From positions 1-40,772 of the forward strand of contig JAFVPE010000034.1 of assembly GCA_017505465.1 (NCBI GenBank): a DNA stretch of 40,772 nucleotides, read 5' to 3'. Of the stretch, positions 8,099 to 15,535 are shown one piece after another. Source of the stretch: Clostridia bacterium. Its GTDB lineage: Bacteria > Bacillota > Clostridia > Christensenellales > Borkfalkiaceae. The stretch's first letter is position 1; every line of letters begins with the position of its first letter. Made by a program: the position numbers and the translations under genes. Below the pieces are notes generated by a model. That model was not told the origin of the DNA, ran no database searches, and worked only from the letters and a program-made list of their open reading frames with translations.

Positions 8099-8163
8099 AG
8101 AAAAAAAGCAAAAAGAGAAAAAGAAGAAAGAGCTTTCTTAAAAAGTAAAAGCCAATAAAACGA

Positions 8164-8199
8164 TAACCGCCTCGGCGTCTTACGACGTCGAGGCGGTTA
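8164..8199. other. Long hairpin in the gene-free region 7941-8400
   Basis: TAACCGCCTCG pairs with CGAGGCGGTTA; after one G-T position, CGTC/GACG close a TTAC loop, giving about 16 bp. There is only a weak T-rich tail on the minus strand. It could be an old terminator of the decayed regulator locus. The rest of 8200-8379 is AT-rich with no gene signal. Confidence 0.6.
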
Positions 8200-8379
8200 C
8201 CTATATGATAAGGGGGAAAATGATGAGCTTTGTTATGTAGTCGGCTGTTCCACAACCGATTTACAAGTATATTTTAGCACGCAAAAATAGAAAAGTAAAG
8301 AAAATAATTTAAAATTTTTTAAATCATTAAAAAGTATGATATATACGCAAAAAATGTTAAAAATTCACATTTTCACAAA

Positions 8380-8402
8380 AATTCACATTATTTTTGTGAA
8401 TT
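8380..8402 (-). terminator. Terminator at the PAP2 gene 3' end
   Basis: AATTCACA/TGTGAATT stem with a 7-base loop; the PAP2 stop codon (8401-8403) lies in the stem and T-rich sequence follows on the minus strand. A second ATTCACA copy occurs at 8363-8369. Confidence 0.6.
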
Positions 8403-8919
8403 AAAGCAGGAAAATGAACACACCGACGTGCGTTCCTACGCCGATACCTGCCAAAAGATCGGAAGGATAATGCATACCAAGCGCAAATCTCGTATAGCCA
8501 AGCGCAAGGCTAAAAAGGAGCATTAAACTGCCGAGAATAGGATTATAGGGCAGGAAGGTCATGGCTATCGCCGTTGCGCAAGCCAAGTGCCGACTCGGGC
8601 AAGAATCGCCGTCACGCCCCGAACGCACGACAAGGGGAGTAATCCCTGCGCCATCTTTGGAATAGGGGCGGGGGCGGGAAATAGCAAGCCGAGCCGCAGA
8701 AACAACGGTGAGCGCAAGGACGGGTACGAAAAAAATGCGTGCGTAATCGCGAACGTCGAACTTGCCGAGAAAAATCCCGTACAGCCAAAGTCCCAAATAC
8801 GCAACGAAAAAACCGTAGGTAAGTACACCGTTGGCGACTTTTAAGACGGTCTTTGCGCCCGAATGCGCATTGTAAAAACCCGCACTTTTGTTGTAAATTG
8901 CCTTATAATGATAGCTCAT
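8401..8919 (-). CDS. PAP2-family membrane phosphatase
   Basis: An integral membrane phosphatase of 172 aa, related to undecaprenyl-diphosphate and phosphatidic acid phosphatases. The three catalytic motifs are present: ARLAISRPRP (motif 1), CPSRH (motif 2, around residue 110) and YTRFALGMHYPSD (motif 3, with the nucleophile His). Four or five hydrophobic segments surround them. The substrate cannot be read from sequence; lipid-carrier recycling for cell wall synthesis is the usual role. The ATG at 8919 is preceded by TATACT only 6 bases away and by no Shine-Dalgarno sequence, so the mRNA may be leaderless. A TTG six codons earlier is less likely. Confidence 0.88.
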   Translation of the reverse strand: MSYHYKAIYNKSAGFYNAHSGAKTVLKVANGVLTYGFFVAYLGLWLYGIFLGKFDVRDYARIFFVPVLALTVVSAARLAISRPRPYSKDGAGITPLVVRSGRDGDSCPSRHLACATAIAMTFLPYNPILGSLMLLFSLALGYTRFALGMHYPSDLLAGIGVGTHVGVFIFLL

Positions 8920-8925
8920 ATAATT

Positions 8926-8954
8926 AGTATACCACAAATGCGAAAAAAAGTAAA
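8926..8954 (-). promoter_or_regulatory. Promoter of the PAP2 gene, possibly giving a leaderless mRNA
   Basis: Minus strand TTTACT (8954-8949), 17 bases, TATACT (8931-8926). The -10 ends 6 bases before the ATG, so transcription would start at or next to the start codon. Confidence 0.6.
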
Positions 8955-8959
8955 GCTAT

Positions 8960-9158
8960 ATAAATAAGGCTTTGTCTGAACATACGGTTGATTTTTGACG
9001 GGAAAATACTGTGAAATACGGTGCATCGCGCTTGGGTACAGCCCACAGTGGGTATGCGCTCTTGCGCGCCGCTTGTCTTTCTTGTATTTATTCTTGTGAA
9101 AACGTGAAACGCGAGCGTTTCACTAATCAACCGTTTATTGTGATATAGCCATAAATAA
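8960..9158. mobile_element. MITE copy A, 183 bp, with 8-bp target duplication
   Basis: The element is 8968-9150. It starts GGCTTTGTC and ends GATATAGCC; about 26 bp at each end form an imperfect inverted repeat sharing CGGTTGAT. It is flanked by the perfect direct repeat ATAAATAA (8960-8967 and 9151-9158). An internal hairpin GTGAAACGC/GCGTTTCAC lies at 9104-9123. It codes for nothing convincing. The body is about 90% identical to 14507-14689. Terminal GG, 8-bp AT-rich duplications and the lack of a transposase fit a non-autonomous derivative of an ISL3-like element; the family assignment is inference. Confidence 0.85.
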
Positions 9159-9159
9159 A

Positions 9160-9190
9160 AGACTTTCGGAGGGGGATCCGAAAGTCTTTT
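9160..9190. terminator. Terminator after the EF-G-like gene
   Basis: A 10-bp stem AGACTTTCGG/CCGAAAGTCT. On the minus strand it is followed by TTTATTTAT, which is partly the MITE target duplication; on the plus strand by TTTTATT. Works in both directions. Confidence 0.8.
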
Positions 9191-9210
9191 TATTCTACCG
9201 AGCGATAAGC

Positions 9211-11271
9211 TTATGCTTTTTTCGCTTCGGCGATAATCTTGTCTACAAGCATAGGGGGAACGTCCTCGTAGGTAAGGAATTCCGATACGAATTTACCGCT
9301 GCCGCGCGTCAAGGAACGAAGTTCCATCGTGTACGTCTTGATTTCCGCAAGGGGAACTTCCGCCGTGATGATAGAGCGTTCGCCTTCCGTATCCGTACCC
9401 ATAATGCGGCCACGACGTTTGTTGATGTCGCCCATTACGTCGCCAAGATAATCCGAAGGGATTGCAATCTTCAAGCTGTAAATGGGTTCGAGAAGAACGG
9501 GTTTCGCATTCTTCAAGCCTTCCTTAAACGCAATGGAAGCCGCCATCTTGAAGGAAAGTTCGTTGGAGTCAACGTCGTGATAGCTTCCGTCGTAAAGCAC
9601 CGCTTTCAAGCCGGTAACGGGATAACCCGCAAGAGGACCTTCCGCCATACATTCGCGCAAGCCTTTTTCAACTGCGGGGAAGTAGTTCTTAGGAACTGCG
9701 CCGCCAACGACTTCTTCTTCGAATACAAATTCTTCTTCGCTAGGGGAGAAACGAATTTTAACGTGCCCGTATTGACCGTGACCGCCCGATTGTTTCTTGT
9801 GCTTGCCTTCCGCTTCCGCTTTGCCGCGGATCGTTTCACGGTATGCAATCTTCGGTTCGGAAAGCTTCAAATCAACGCCGTAGCGCGCTTTTACTTTCTT
9901 CGCAAGGAGTTCAAGCTGAATGTCGCCTTGACCGCCGATGATCATTTCGCCCGTTTCGGCATTCTTCTCAATAGAGAAGGTGTAGTCTTCTTCTTTAAGC
10001 TTCGCAAGCCCTGCAAATACCTTGTCTTCTTCGCCTTTCTTTTCTGCGGAAACGGACATAAGAAGGTTGGGCTTCGGGAAATAGATGGGGGAGAATTTCA
10101 CCTTTGCATTGATGTCGCAAAGGGTATCGCCCGTGTTGGTGTTGTTGAGCTTGTTTACTGCGCCGATATCGCCTGCCGCAAGCTGATCAACCGCTTCCAT
10201 CTTCTTGCCTTTAAGGACGTAGATTTGACCGATTCTTTCTTCCGTTTCGGTGTTGGGATTCCAAACGGTAGAGCCACTCTTCAAAACGCCGCGGAAGCTC
10301 TTAATATAGCTTAATTTACCCGAATAGGGGTCGATAACCGTCTTGAATACTTGCGCTGCGAAAGGAGCGTTGGCTTCGGTGTGCAAGGAATATACTTTGC
10401 CGGGGTTTTCGAGGTCTTCAACCATCGTATTGAGACGTTCACGAGCCAAAGGCATATAGGTAACGATTTCGTTCAAAAGGTTGATAACGCCGCGGTTTGT
10501 GAGCGCCGAGCCAGCCATTACGGGAATGGTGTTGACGGATGCGATACCGATACGGATACCTTGAATGGTTTCTTCACGGGTAAGATCGCCCGTTTCAAAA
10601 TACTTGTCAAGCAATATTTCGTCGTTTTCCGCCGCCGTTTCCATAAGCTGCGCCTTCATTTCTTCCACTTGATCCTTCATATTTTCGGGAATGGGAATTT
10701 CCTGAGGACCGGTATCTTTGAAAAGGTAAGCGCGTTCTTGCAATGCGTTAATGCAACCCTGCATTTTGCCGCCTTCCATAATAGGAATTTGGATGGGAGC
10801 AAGCTTGCCCGAATATTTTGCTTTAAGAGCCGCAACCGTACCCATATAGTCCGCATTTTCTTTGTCCATACCGTTGATGAAGATGATGAGTGGTTTGCCG
10901 AGCTTCAAGCAGTAGTCAACAATCGCTTCCGCACCGATGGGAAGTACGCCGTTTGCGCCGATAACGAGAAGTGCGCCGCCTGCCGCGCGCAAGCCTTCGT
11001 TGCGTTCGCCTTCGAAATCGTAATAGCCGGGAAGGTCGAGTAAGTTCACCTTAACGTTCTTCCAATAGAGATGGGAACAGGACGTATAGATGGACATATT
11101 TTTTGCTTTTTCGAGATCGTCGAAGTCGGATACGGTGGTGCCGTCGGCAACCTTACCCATACGGTCGATCACGCCGCCATTGTAAAGCATAGCTTCTACC
11201 AACGTGGTTTTACCCTCGCCGCTATGCCCAACGACCGCAATGTTACGGATACTCTCGAAATTTGTGCTCAT
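9211..11271 (-). CDS. EF-G-like translational GTPase paralogue
   Basis: A 686-aa protein with the full EF-G layout: GTPase domain (1 to ~265), domain II (~290-370), III (~385-460), IV with SGGHGQYGHVKIRF (~475-600) and V with RGRIMGTDTEGE (~605-680). The G motifs differ from housekeeping EF-G: G1 GHSGEGKT, G3 DLPGYYDF instead of DTPGHVDF, and G4 INGMDKENAD instead of NKMDR. In EF-G the G3 His is the catalytic residue; here Tyr stands in its place. This is the 'EF-G-like' or FusA2 group common in Firmicutes, with an uncertain cellular role, perhaps at the ribosome under special conditions. AGGGGGAT lies 9 bases before ATG. Single gene with its own promoter. Confidence 0.88.
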   Translation of the reverse strand: MSTNFESIRNIAVVGHSGEGKTTLVEAMLYNGGVIDRMGKVADGTTVSDFDDLEKAKNMSIYTSCSHLYWKNVKVNLLDLPGYYDFEGERNEGLRAAGGALLVIGANGVLPIGAEAIVDYCLKLGKPLIIFINGMDKENADYMGTVAALKAKYSGKLAPIQIPIMEGGKMQGCINALQERAYLFKDTGPQEIPIPENMKDQVEEMKAQLMETAAENDEILLDKYFETGDLTREETIQGIRIGIASVNTIPVMAGSALTNRGVINLLNEIVTYMPLARERLNTMVEDLENPGKVYSLHTEANAPFAAQVFKTVIDPYSGKLSYIKSFRGVLKSGSTVWNPNTETEERIGQIYVLKGKKMEAVDQLAAGDIGAVNKLNNTNTGDTLCDINAKVKFSPIYFPKPNLLMSVSAEKKGEEDKVFAGLAKLKEEDYTFSIEKNAETGEMIIGGQGDIQLELLAKKVKARYGVDLKLSEPKIAYRETIRGKAEAEGKHKKQSGGHGQYGHVKIRFSPSEEEFVFEEEVVGGAVPKNYFPAVEKGLRECMAEGPLAGYPVTGLKAVLYDGSYHDVDSNELSFKMAASIAFKEGLKNAKPVLLEPIYSLKIAIPSDYLGDVMGDINKRRGRIMGTDTEGERSIITAEVPLAEIKTYTMELRSLTRGSGKFVSEFLTYEDVPPMLVDKIIAEAKKA

Positions 11272-11398
11272 AATAAAAATCCCCCTTGTGTTGTATATGT
11301 ATTTTTATCGGTCGGTGGAGCGTAAAAGGTGCGCTGTAACGTTCGACGTTCTCTCATCGCCGAAAAGCGATTCTTTTACAAAACCGATAATTGCAATC

Positions 11399-11427
11399 AT
11401 TATATTATATTTTCTAACATTTTTCAA
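11399..11427 (-). promoter_or_regulatory. Sigma-A promoter of the EF-G-like gene
   Basis: Minus strand TTGAAA (11427-11422), 17 bases, TATAAT (11404-11399); leader about 120 bases. A second TATAAT overlaps 5 bases upstream. Confidence 0.75.
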
Positions 11428-11491
11428 GGGGTTTTTGGAAAAAAGTTATCCATTTTGCAAAAATATTTCCTTTTCTTGGCTGAAAAGGGGC

Positions 11492-11527
11492 AAAAAAATC
11501 TCTCTTTCGCGAAGAAAGAGAGATTTT
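11492..11527 (-). terminator. Terminator after the leucine-rich-repeat lipoprotein gene
   Basis: A 12-bp stem AATCTCTCTTTC/GAAAGAGAGATT with a 4-base loop, followed by T7 on the minus strand. Confidence 0.9.
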
Positions 11528-11545
11528 CACGGCTATGCAATTTTG

Positions 11546-13171
11546 TTATGGACCGGTAGAGCCCCAAACAACGGGTGCTTCCACGTCGCTTTGCCACCAA
11601 CCCGAATCCCATCCGTCGGGTTTTTCTGCGGCGGCGCAATAGATGGTTGCGTTCCAATGAAGGAAGGTAAACGCACCGTAGCCCATTGTCGTAACCGACG
11701 CCGGGATTACTACGGTCTGCAATTCACTGCAATTCCCGAAGGCGTTGGCTCCGATACTTTCTACGGAGTTTCCTATGGTAAGGCTAGTTAACTTGTAGCA
11801 ATAGCTGAAAGCGTCCTCACCAACATACTTCACCGAATCGGGGATGATCACTTGAGGCAAATTAAAGCAACGCGAGAAAGCTCTATCCCCGATAGTGACA
11901 ACAGAGGCTCCTATCGTCACGCTCGTCAAGTTTTCACATTGGTAGAAGGCGTCCGCGCCGATGCTTGTCACGTGATCGCCTATCGTCACGCTTGTGAATT
12001 GATTGAATTTATAGAACAAGCCGTTGGGAATTTCCGTAACGGAATCGGGTACGGTCAATTCGGTGATGCGTTCGTTGTTCACGTACAAATTCTGCGCGAA
12101 GAACATAGGATTGGAATAATAAAAGTTAGGATAAAATTCGTCCACATCAAACGAGATGTTAAACCAATGCACCAAAGTGTCCACGTATACGTCTTTCAAC
12201 GCGTAGCAACCCAAGAAGGCATCTACCCCGATGCTCGTGACGGACTTGGGAAGGTTTACGGACGCTATTTTCTCGCAATTTTTGAATGCGGATTCCCCAA
12301 TCGTTTCAACGGTGTCGGGAATAACCATTTCCGTCAAGCCTTTACAACCTAGAAATGCCCTGCCGCCGATACTCGTAACTTTTGTCGGAATGTTAATTTC
12401 CGTCAAGCCGCTGCAACCGGACAAGAGGGAAGGGGAAATAGCGGTAAGCTTGCTAGGGAGTGTGATACTCGTCAAGCCGCTGCAACTTACGAACGCGCCG
12501 CCTTCGATAGTCGTAACGGATTCGGGAATCGTTACGCTCGTGAGCTGCGTTTTGCCATAGAAAGCGTAGGTGGAAATTGCTTTTACGGGCAAGCCTTCGT
12601 ATTCGGACGGAATTATAATATCCGTGTCCGTGCAATCGCCAAGATCTTTTACTTTATAATAGGTTTCGTCGTCGCTAATCACATACTCCAAGCCTTCGCT
12701 GTATTTAGGTTTTTCGGGTTCTACGGGAGTTCCAGGCTCTTCGGGTTGTTCTGGAGTTACCGTGCCGCCCGAAGTGCTATCATCGGACGAGTCGCCGCCA
12801 CTCGAAGTGTTATCATCGGACGAGTCGCCGCCACTCGAAGTGTTATCGTCGGATGAATCGCCACCGCCCGAAGTATTGTCGTCGGATGAATCGCCACCGC
12901 CCGAAGTGCTATCATCGGACGAGTCGCCGCCTGAAGTGCTATCATCGGACGAATCGCCGCCGCCCGAAGTGTTGTCGTCCGTCGAGCTATCACTAGAAGA
13001 ACCGCCGTCGGACGTTTCATCGTCTACGCTATCGGACGAGCTTTCGTTGGTGATAGGGGGCTCGGACGAGCTATTGCCCGTCGAGGGGGTACTTCCGCAA
13101 GCGGAAAAACCGCAAACCGCACAAAGACAAAGGCTTGCTATCAAGGATAAAAGTAACTTGTTCTTTTTCAT
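11546..13171 (-). CDS. BspA-like leucine-rich-repeat lipoprotein, 541 aa
   Basis: A cell-surface protein. The start at 13171 has AAGGAG 6-7 bases upstream; earlier in-frame codons have none. MKKNKLLL and a hydrophobic segment end at GFSAC, with Cys near residue 26 the likely lipidation site. A flexible linker of Ser, Asp and Gly (about 30-140) contains seven near-identical 10-11 residue repeats of the type DSSDDNTSGGG. From about residue 175 to the end come roughly a dozen LRR_5 (TpLRR/BspA) repeats, each carrying LTSVTIPxSVTTIGxxAFxxC-like spacing. Such proteins bind host or community surface ligands; the target is unknown. It has its own promoter, divergent from the cysteine desulfurase gene. 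Confidence 0.9.
   Translation of the reverse strand: MKKNKLLLSLIASLCLCAVCGFSACGSTPSTGNSSSEPPITNESSSDSVDDETSDGGSSSDSSTDDNTSGGGDSSDDSTSGGDSSDDSTSGGGDSSDDNTSGGGDSSDDNTSSGGDSSDDNTSSGGDSSDDSTSGGTVTPEQPEEPGTPVEPEKPKYSEGLEYVISDDETYYKVKDLGDCTDTDIIIPSEYEGLPVKAISTYAFYGKTQLTSVTIPESVTTIEGGAFVSCSGLTSITLPSKLTAISPSLLSGCSGLTEINIPTKVTSIGGRAFLGCKGLTEMVIPDTVETIGESAFKNCEKIASVNLPKSVTSIGVDAFLGCYALKDVYVDTLVHWFNISFDVDEFYPNFYYSNPMFFAQNLYVNNERITELTVPDSVTEIPNGLFYKFNQFTSVTIGDHVTSIGADAFYQCENLTSVTIGASVVTIGDRAFSRCFNLPQVIIPDSVKYVGEDAFSYCYKLTSLTIGNSVESIGANAFGNCSELQTVVIPASVTTMGYGAFTFLHWNATIYCAAAEKPDGWDSGWWQSDVEAPVVWGSTGP
12768..12990. repeat. 33-bp minisatellite encoding the Ser/Asp/Gly linker
   Basis: Seven direct DNA repeats of 33 bp (one of 30 bp) inside the LRR lipoprotein gene, each with a near-identical TCATCGGACGA/TCGTCGGATGA core. 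Copy number is likely to vary by slippage or recombination. Confidence 0.85.
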
Positions 13172-13255
13172 AAAAGACTCCTTTATCATAAAAATACAAA
13201 ACGTCGTCCTAACGGATAAGACGAACGAGCTCAAAAGTTGCCTATTTGTGATTTC

Positions 13256-13284
13256 ATTCTATCACTTTTTTCTTTTTCCGTCAA
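13256..13284 (-). promoter_or_regulatory. Sigma-A promoter of the LRR lipoprotein gene
   Basis: Minus strand TTGACG (13284-13279), 17 bases, TAGAAT (13261-13256); leader about 80 bases. Confidence 0.7.
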
Positions 13285-13312
13285 GGGGGTTAGCAAAAAA
13301 ACTGTTGTATGC

Positions 13313-13341
13313 TTGACAAAATTTTTTCGCGCGTATATAAT
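13313..13341 (+). promoter_or_regulatory. Consensus sigma-A promoter of the cysteine desulfurase gene
   Basis: TTGACA (13313-13318), 17 bases, TATAAT (13336-13341): a perfect consensus. The transcript leader is only about 20 bases. Confidence 0.9.
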
Positions 13342-13369
13342 AAAGGGGAAGAAAGGCAAGGATGGGCTT

Positions 13370-14503
13370 ATGGCGCGGATTTATCTCGACCATGCGGCAA
13401 CGACGCCGCTTGACAATGGAATACTCGAAAAGATGTTGCCGTATTTTACGATGGAGTTCGGGAATGCGGACTCTCCGCACGCGACGGGAAGAAAGGCAAT
13501 GAACGCCGTCGATTTCGCGCGAGATAACGTTGCGGAGCTTATCAATGCCAAGCCAAACGAAGTCTTTTTTACGTCGGGCGGTACGGAAGCGGATAATTGG
13601 GCGCTCCAAGGGGGTGCGTATGCGGCGAAAGAGAAAGGAAAGACGCATATTATCCTTTCTGCAATCGAGCATCACGCCGTGCTTGGGGCGGCGGAAAAGC
13701 TGCAAAGGGAAGGGTTCGACGTCACCTATTTACCCGTAAATGAAGGGGGCAGGGTTGAGTTGAACTCCTTAAAAGCCGCTTTGACGGAGCAAACGGGCTT
13801 GGTTGCCGTAATGGCGGCGAACAACGAAACGGGCGTATTGCAGCCCATTCAAGAGCTTGCGGAAATAGCGCATAGTGTGGGGGCGGTATTCTTTACCGAC
13901 GGAGTGCAAGCGGCTCCGTATATGCCGATTGACGTCAAGGCTTGGGGCGTGGATATGTTGTCTATGTCGTCGCATAAATTTTACGGGCCGAAGGGCTGCG
14001 GCGTGCTGTATATTAAAAACGGCGTAAAGGTAAAGGGGCTTATCGTCGGCGGCGAGCAGGAAAGGGGCTTGCGCGGCGGTACGACCAACGTGCCTGCCGT
14101 TGTCGGTTTTTCGGCGGCATATCGAAAAGCAACGGCGGAAATGGCGGAAAACAATGAAAAAATTTGCGCTGTGAGGAAGGCGTTTTTGGAAGGAATTTCG
14201 GCGCTTAACGGGGTGCAAATCAACGGCGAAGGCTTGCCTGCGGTATTAAATCTGCGCATCAAAGGGGTAAACAACGTCGATCTCGTCTACAAAATGGACT
14301 TGGAAGGAGTGAGCATTGCGGCAGGCTCTGCCTGTGCGAGTGCTTCTATCAAGCCGAGCCACGTCTTGCTTGCTATGGGAATGAGTGAAGAGCAAGCAAA
14401 AGAATGCGTGCGCATTAGCTTTGGTAAAAACAATACGGAAGAGGAAGCTTACGAGGCGGCGAAAATCTTCGTTTCGGTTGTGGAAAAGCTTCGGAAAAAT
14501 TAA
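13370..14503 (+). CDS. Cysteine desulfurase, class V aminotransferase family
   Basis: PLP enzyme that removes sulfur from cysteine as an enzyme persulfide for iron-sulfur cluster assembly or tRNA thiolation. The 377-aa length is usual for NifS/IscS-type enzymes. Motifs: YLDHAATTPLD at the N-terminus, TSGGTEADNWAL (PLP phosphate), IEHHAVL (stacking His), SSHKFYGPKG with the PLP Lys at residue 203, and GSACASASIKPSHVL with the catalytic Cys at 322. The start at 13370 is chosen because AAGGATGG precedes it and the promoter overlaps the longer frame. No scaffold or partner gene is next to it, so the acceptor is unclear. The stop codon lies within the target duplication of MITE copy B. Confidence 0.93.
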   Translation: MARIYLDHAATTPLDNGILEKMLPYFTMEFGNADSPHATGRKAMNAVDFARDNVAELINAKPNEVFFTSGGTEADNWALQGGAYAAKEKGKTHIILSAIEHHAVLGAAEKLQREGFDVTYLPVNEGGRVELNSLKAALTEQTGLVAVMAANNETGVLQPIQELAEIAHSVGAVFFTDGVQAAPYMPIDVKAWGVDMLSMSSHKFYGPKGCGVLYIKNGVKVKGLIVGGEQERGLRGGTTNVPAVVGFSAAYRKATAEMAENNEKICAVRKAFLEGISALNGVQINGEGLPAVLNLRIKGVNNVDLVYKMDLEGVSIAAGSACASASIKPSHVLLAMGMSEEQAKECVRISFGKNNTEEEAYEAAKIFVSVVEKLRKN

Positions 14504-14697
14504 AAAGGCTCTATCCCAACATACGGTTGATTTTTGACGGAAAAATACTGTGAAATACGGTGCGTCGCGCTCGGTTACAGACCACAGTGGGTATGCGCTC
14601 TCGCGCGCCGCTTGTCTTTCTTGTATTTATTCTCGTGAAAACGTGAAACGCGAGCGTTTCACTAATCAACCGTTTATTGTGACATAGCCATTAAAAA
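14499..14697. mobile_element. MITE copy B, 183 bp, with 8-bp target duplication
   Basis: The element is 14507-14689, starting GGCTCTATCCC and ending GACATAGCC, with ~26-bp imperfect terminal inverted repeats. Perfect flanking direct repeat ATTAAAAA (14499-14506 and 14690-14697). The left duplication contains the TAA of the cysteine desulfurase gene, so insertion happened exactly at the gene end without changing the protein. Same length and same internal hairpin as copy A at 8968-9150. Confidence 0.87.
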
Positions 14698-14707
14698 AAG
14701 ATAAAAG

Positions 14708-14739
14708 AAAATCGCGGTAGTGGATACCGCGATTTTTTA
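14708..14739. terminator. Terminator between the desulfurase and PII-like genes
   Basis: A 9-bp stem ATCGCGGTA/TACCGCGAT, 5-base loop, TTTTT on the plus side and an A/T-rich minus side. It probably serves the desulfurase gene and the converging DUF1538 operon. Confidence 0.8.
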
Positions 14740-14761
14740 TTTGCCGTAAAGCTTGGAAGGC

Positions 14762-15106
14762 TTATTTCTTTTCTTCTTTCTTCTCTTCCGCAGGGGCGTT
14801 CGACATACCGACTACGCTGTCTACGGGTACGGAAAAGGCGATGCCTTGTCCTGCGCTATCCAAGCCGACTTCTTGATAGAGGGCGTGCAAAACGGCGTCC
14901 TTGATGTCGGTAGGGACGAGAATCATAACGATTTCCTTTTCGGGCTGAATGGTGATATGGAAGAAGGTTTCCGCTTCCTTGCCCGCCGTACCGCGTGCAT
15001 TGATGACGGTACCGCCGCGTGCGCCGAGCTTTTTCGCCGCGTCCATAACGGCTTCGCTATAACCACTGTTTACGATACAGAAAATGGCTTCGTGATTGTA
15101 TTTCAT
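14762..15106 (-). CDS. PII-like (GlnB-fold) regulatory protein
   Basis: A 114-aa protein. EAIFCIVNSGYSEAVMDAAKKLGARGGTVI resembles the first beta-alpha-beta unit of PII proteins, and GKEAETFFHITIQPEKEIVMILVP the second strand pair, ending in a GIAFSVPVDSVVGM C-loop. The region where PII proteins carry the T-loop is short (NARGTAGKE) and has no uridylylation Tyr, so it is a PII relative, not classical GlnB/GlnK. The C-terminus is a Lys/Glu tail. Last gene of the operon with a second PII-like protein and a DUF1538 membrane protein; I infer that it regulates that membrane protein in response to a nucleotide or other small effector. Confidence 0.8.
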   Translation of the reverse strand: MKYNHEAIFCIVNSGYSEAVMDAAKKLGARGGTVINARGTAGKEAETFFHITIQPEKEIVMILVPTDIKDAVLHALYQEVGLDSAGQGIAFSVPVDSVVGMSNAPAEEKKEEKK

Positions 15107-15118
15107 GGGAATATCTCC

Positions 15119-15523
15119 TTATTGTCTGTGATTGCTTAAAAAGCGGTAGATGGCAACGCCGATGACGCTCGACATAGGAATTGTAAACGCAATACCCTTG
15201 CCATCCTTAATCGAGTGGAACTTGTCTTCCAAATCTTGCATAATTTCCTGCGCTTTATCTTCGCGGATTACGCTAAAAATAACGCTCTTGTCCGAATCTT
15301 CAAGCCCGAGCATATAGAGCGTTTCGCTCTTTGCCGTGCCCTGCGCCAAAACGGCGGTTTGGAAATTCACTTCGTATGCCGTCAAGAAATCCATATAGAA
15401 TTCCGTCTTGTTTCGATTGACGACGGTCACGAGAATTTTCAGCTTGCGGAATCCGTCGTTTACGGGAGTGGAGTTCTTTTCCACGGGCTTTTTCGTTTTT
15501 TGATTTTTCTTTGTTACAGCCAT
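15119..15523 (-). CDS. Second PII-like regulatory protein
   Basis: A 134-aa protein with a basic, Lys/Thr-rich N-terminal tail (~1-25), then a core FRKLKILVTVVNRNKTEF and GLEDSDKSVIFSVIREDKA, ending GKGIAFTIPMSSVIGVAIYRF. The last segment aligns with the end of the neighbouring PII-like protein (GQGIAFSVPVDSVVGM), so the two are distant paralogues. It has no classical T-loop. It sits 12 bases upstream of the other PII-like gene and 12 bases downstream of the DUF1538 gene. A hetero-oligomer controlling the membrane protein is possible but not shown. Confidence 0.72.
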   Translation of the reverse strand: MAVTKKNQKTKKPVEKNSTPVNDGFRKLKILVTVVNRNKTEFYMDFLTAYEVNFQTAVLAQGTAKSETLYMLGLEDSDKSVIFSVIREDKAQEIMQDLEDKFHSIKDGKGIAFTIPMSSVIGVAIYRFLSNHRQ

Positions 15524-15535
15524 AGAAACCTCCCG

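Noticed and set aside
8061..8255. A 64-codon minus-strand frame with a Phe/Leu-rich stretch
   Set aside because: It spans a low-complexity tract and a long hairpin, and is out of frame with the XRE remnant; no start signal.
8924..9130. A 68-codon frame inside MITE copy A, partly repeated at 17100
   Set aside because: The shared peptide comes from the MITE body; copy B does not keep a matching open frame as a gene would.
12768..12990. CRISPR-like direct repeats
   Set aside because: In-frame 33-bp coding repeats of the LRR lipoprotein linker.
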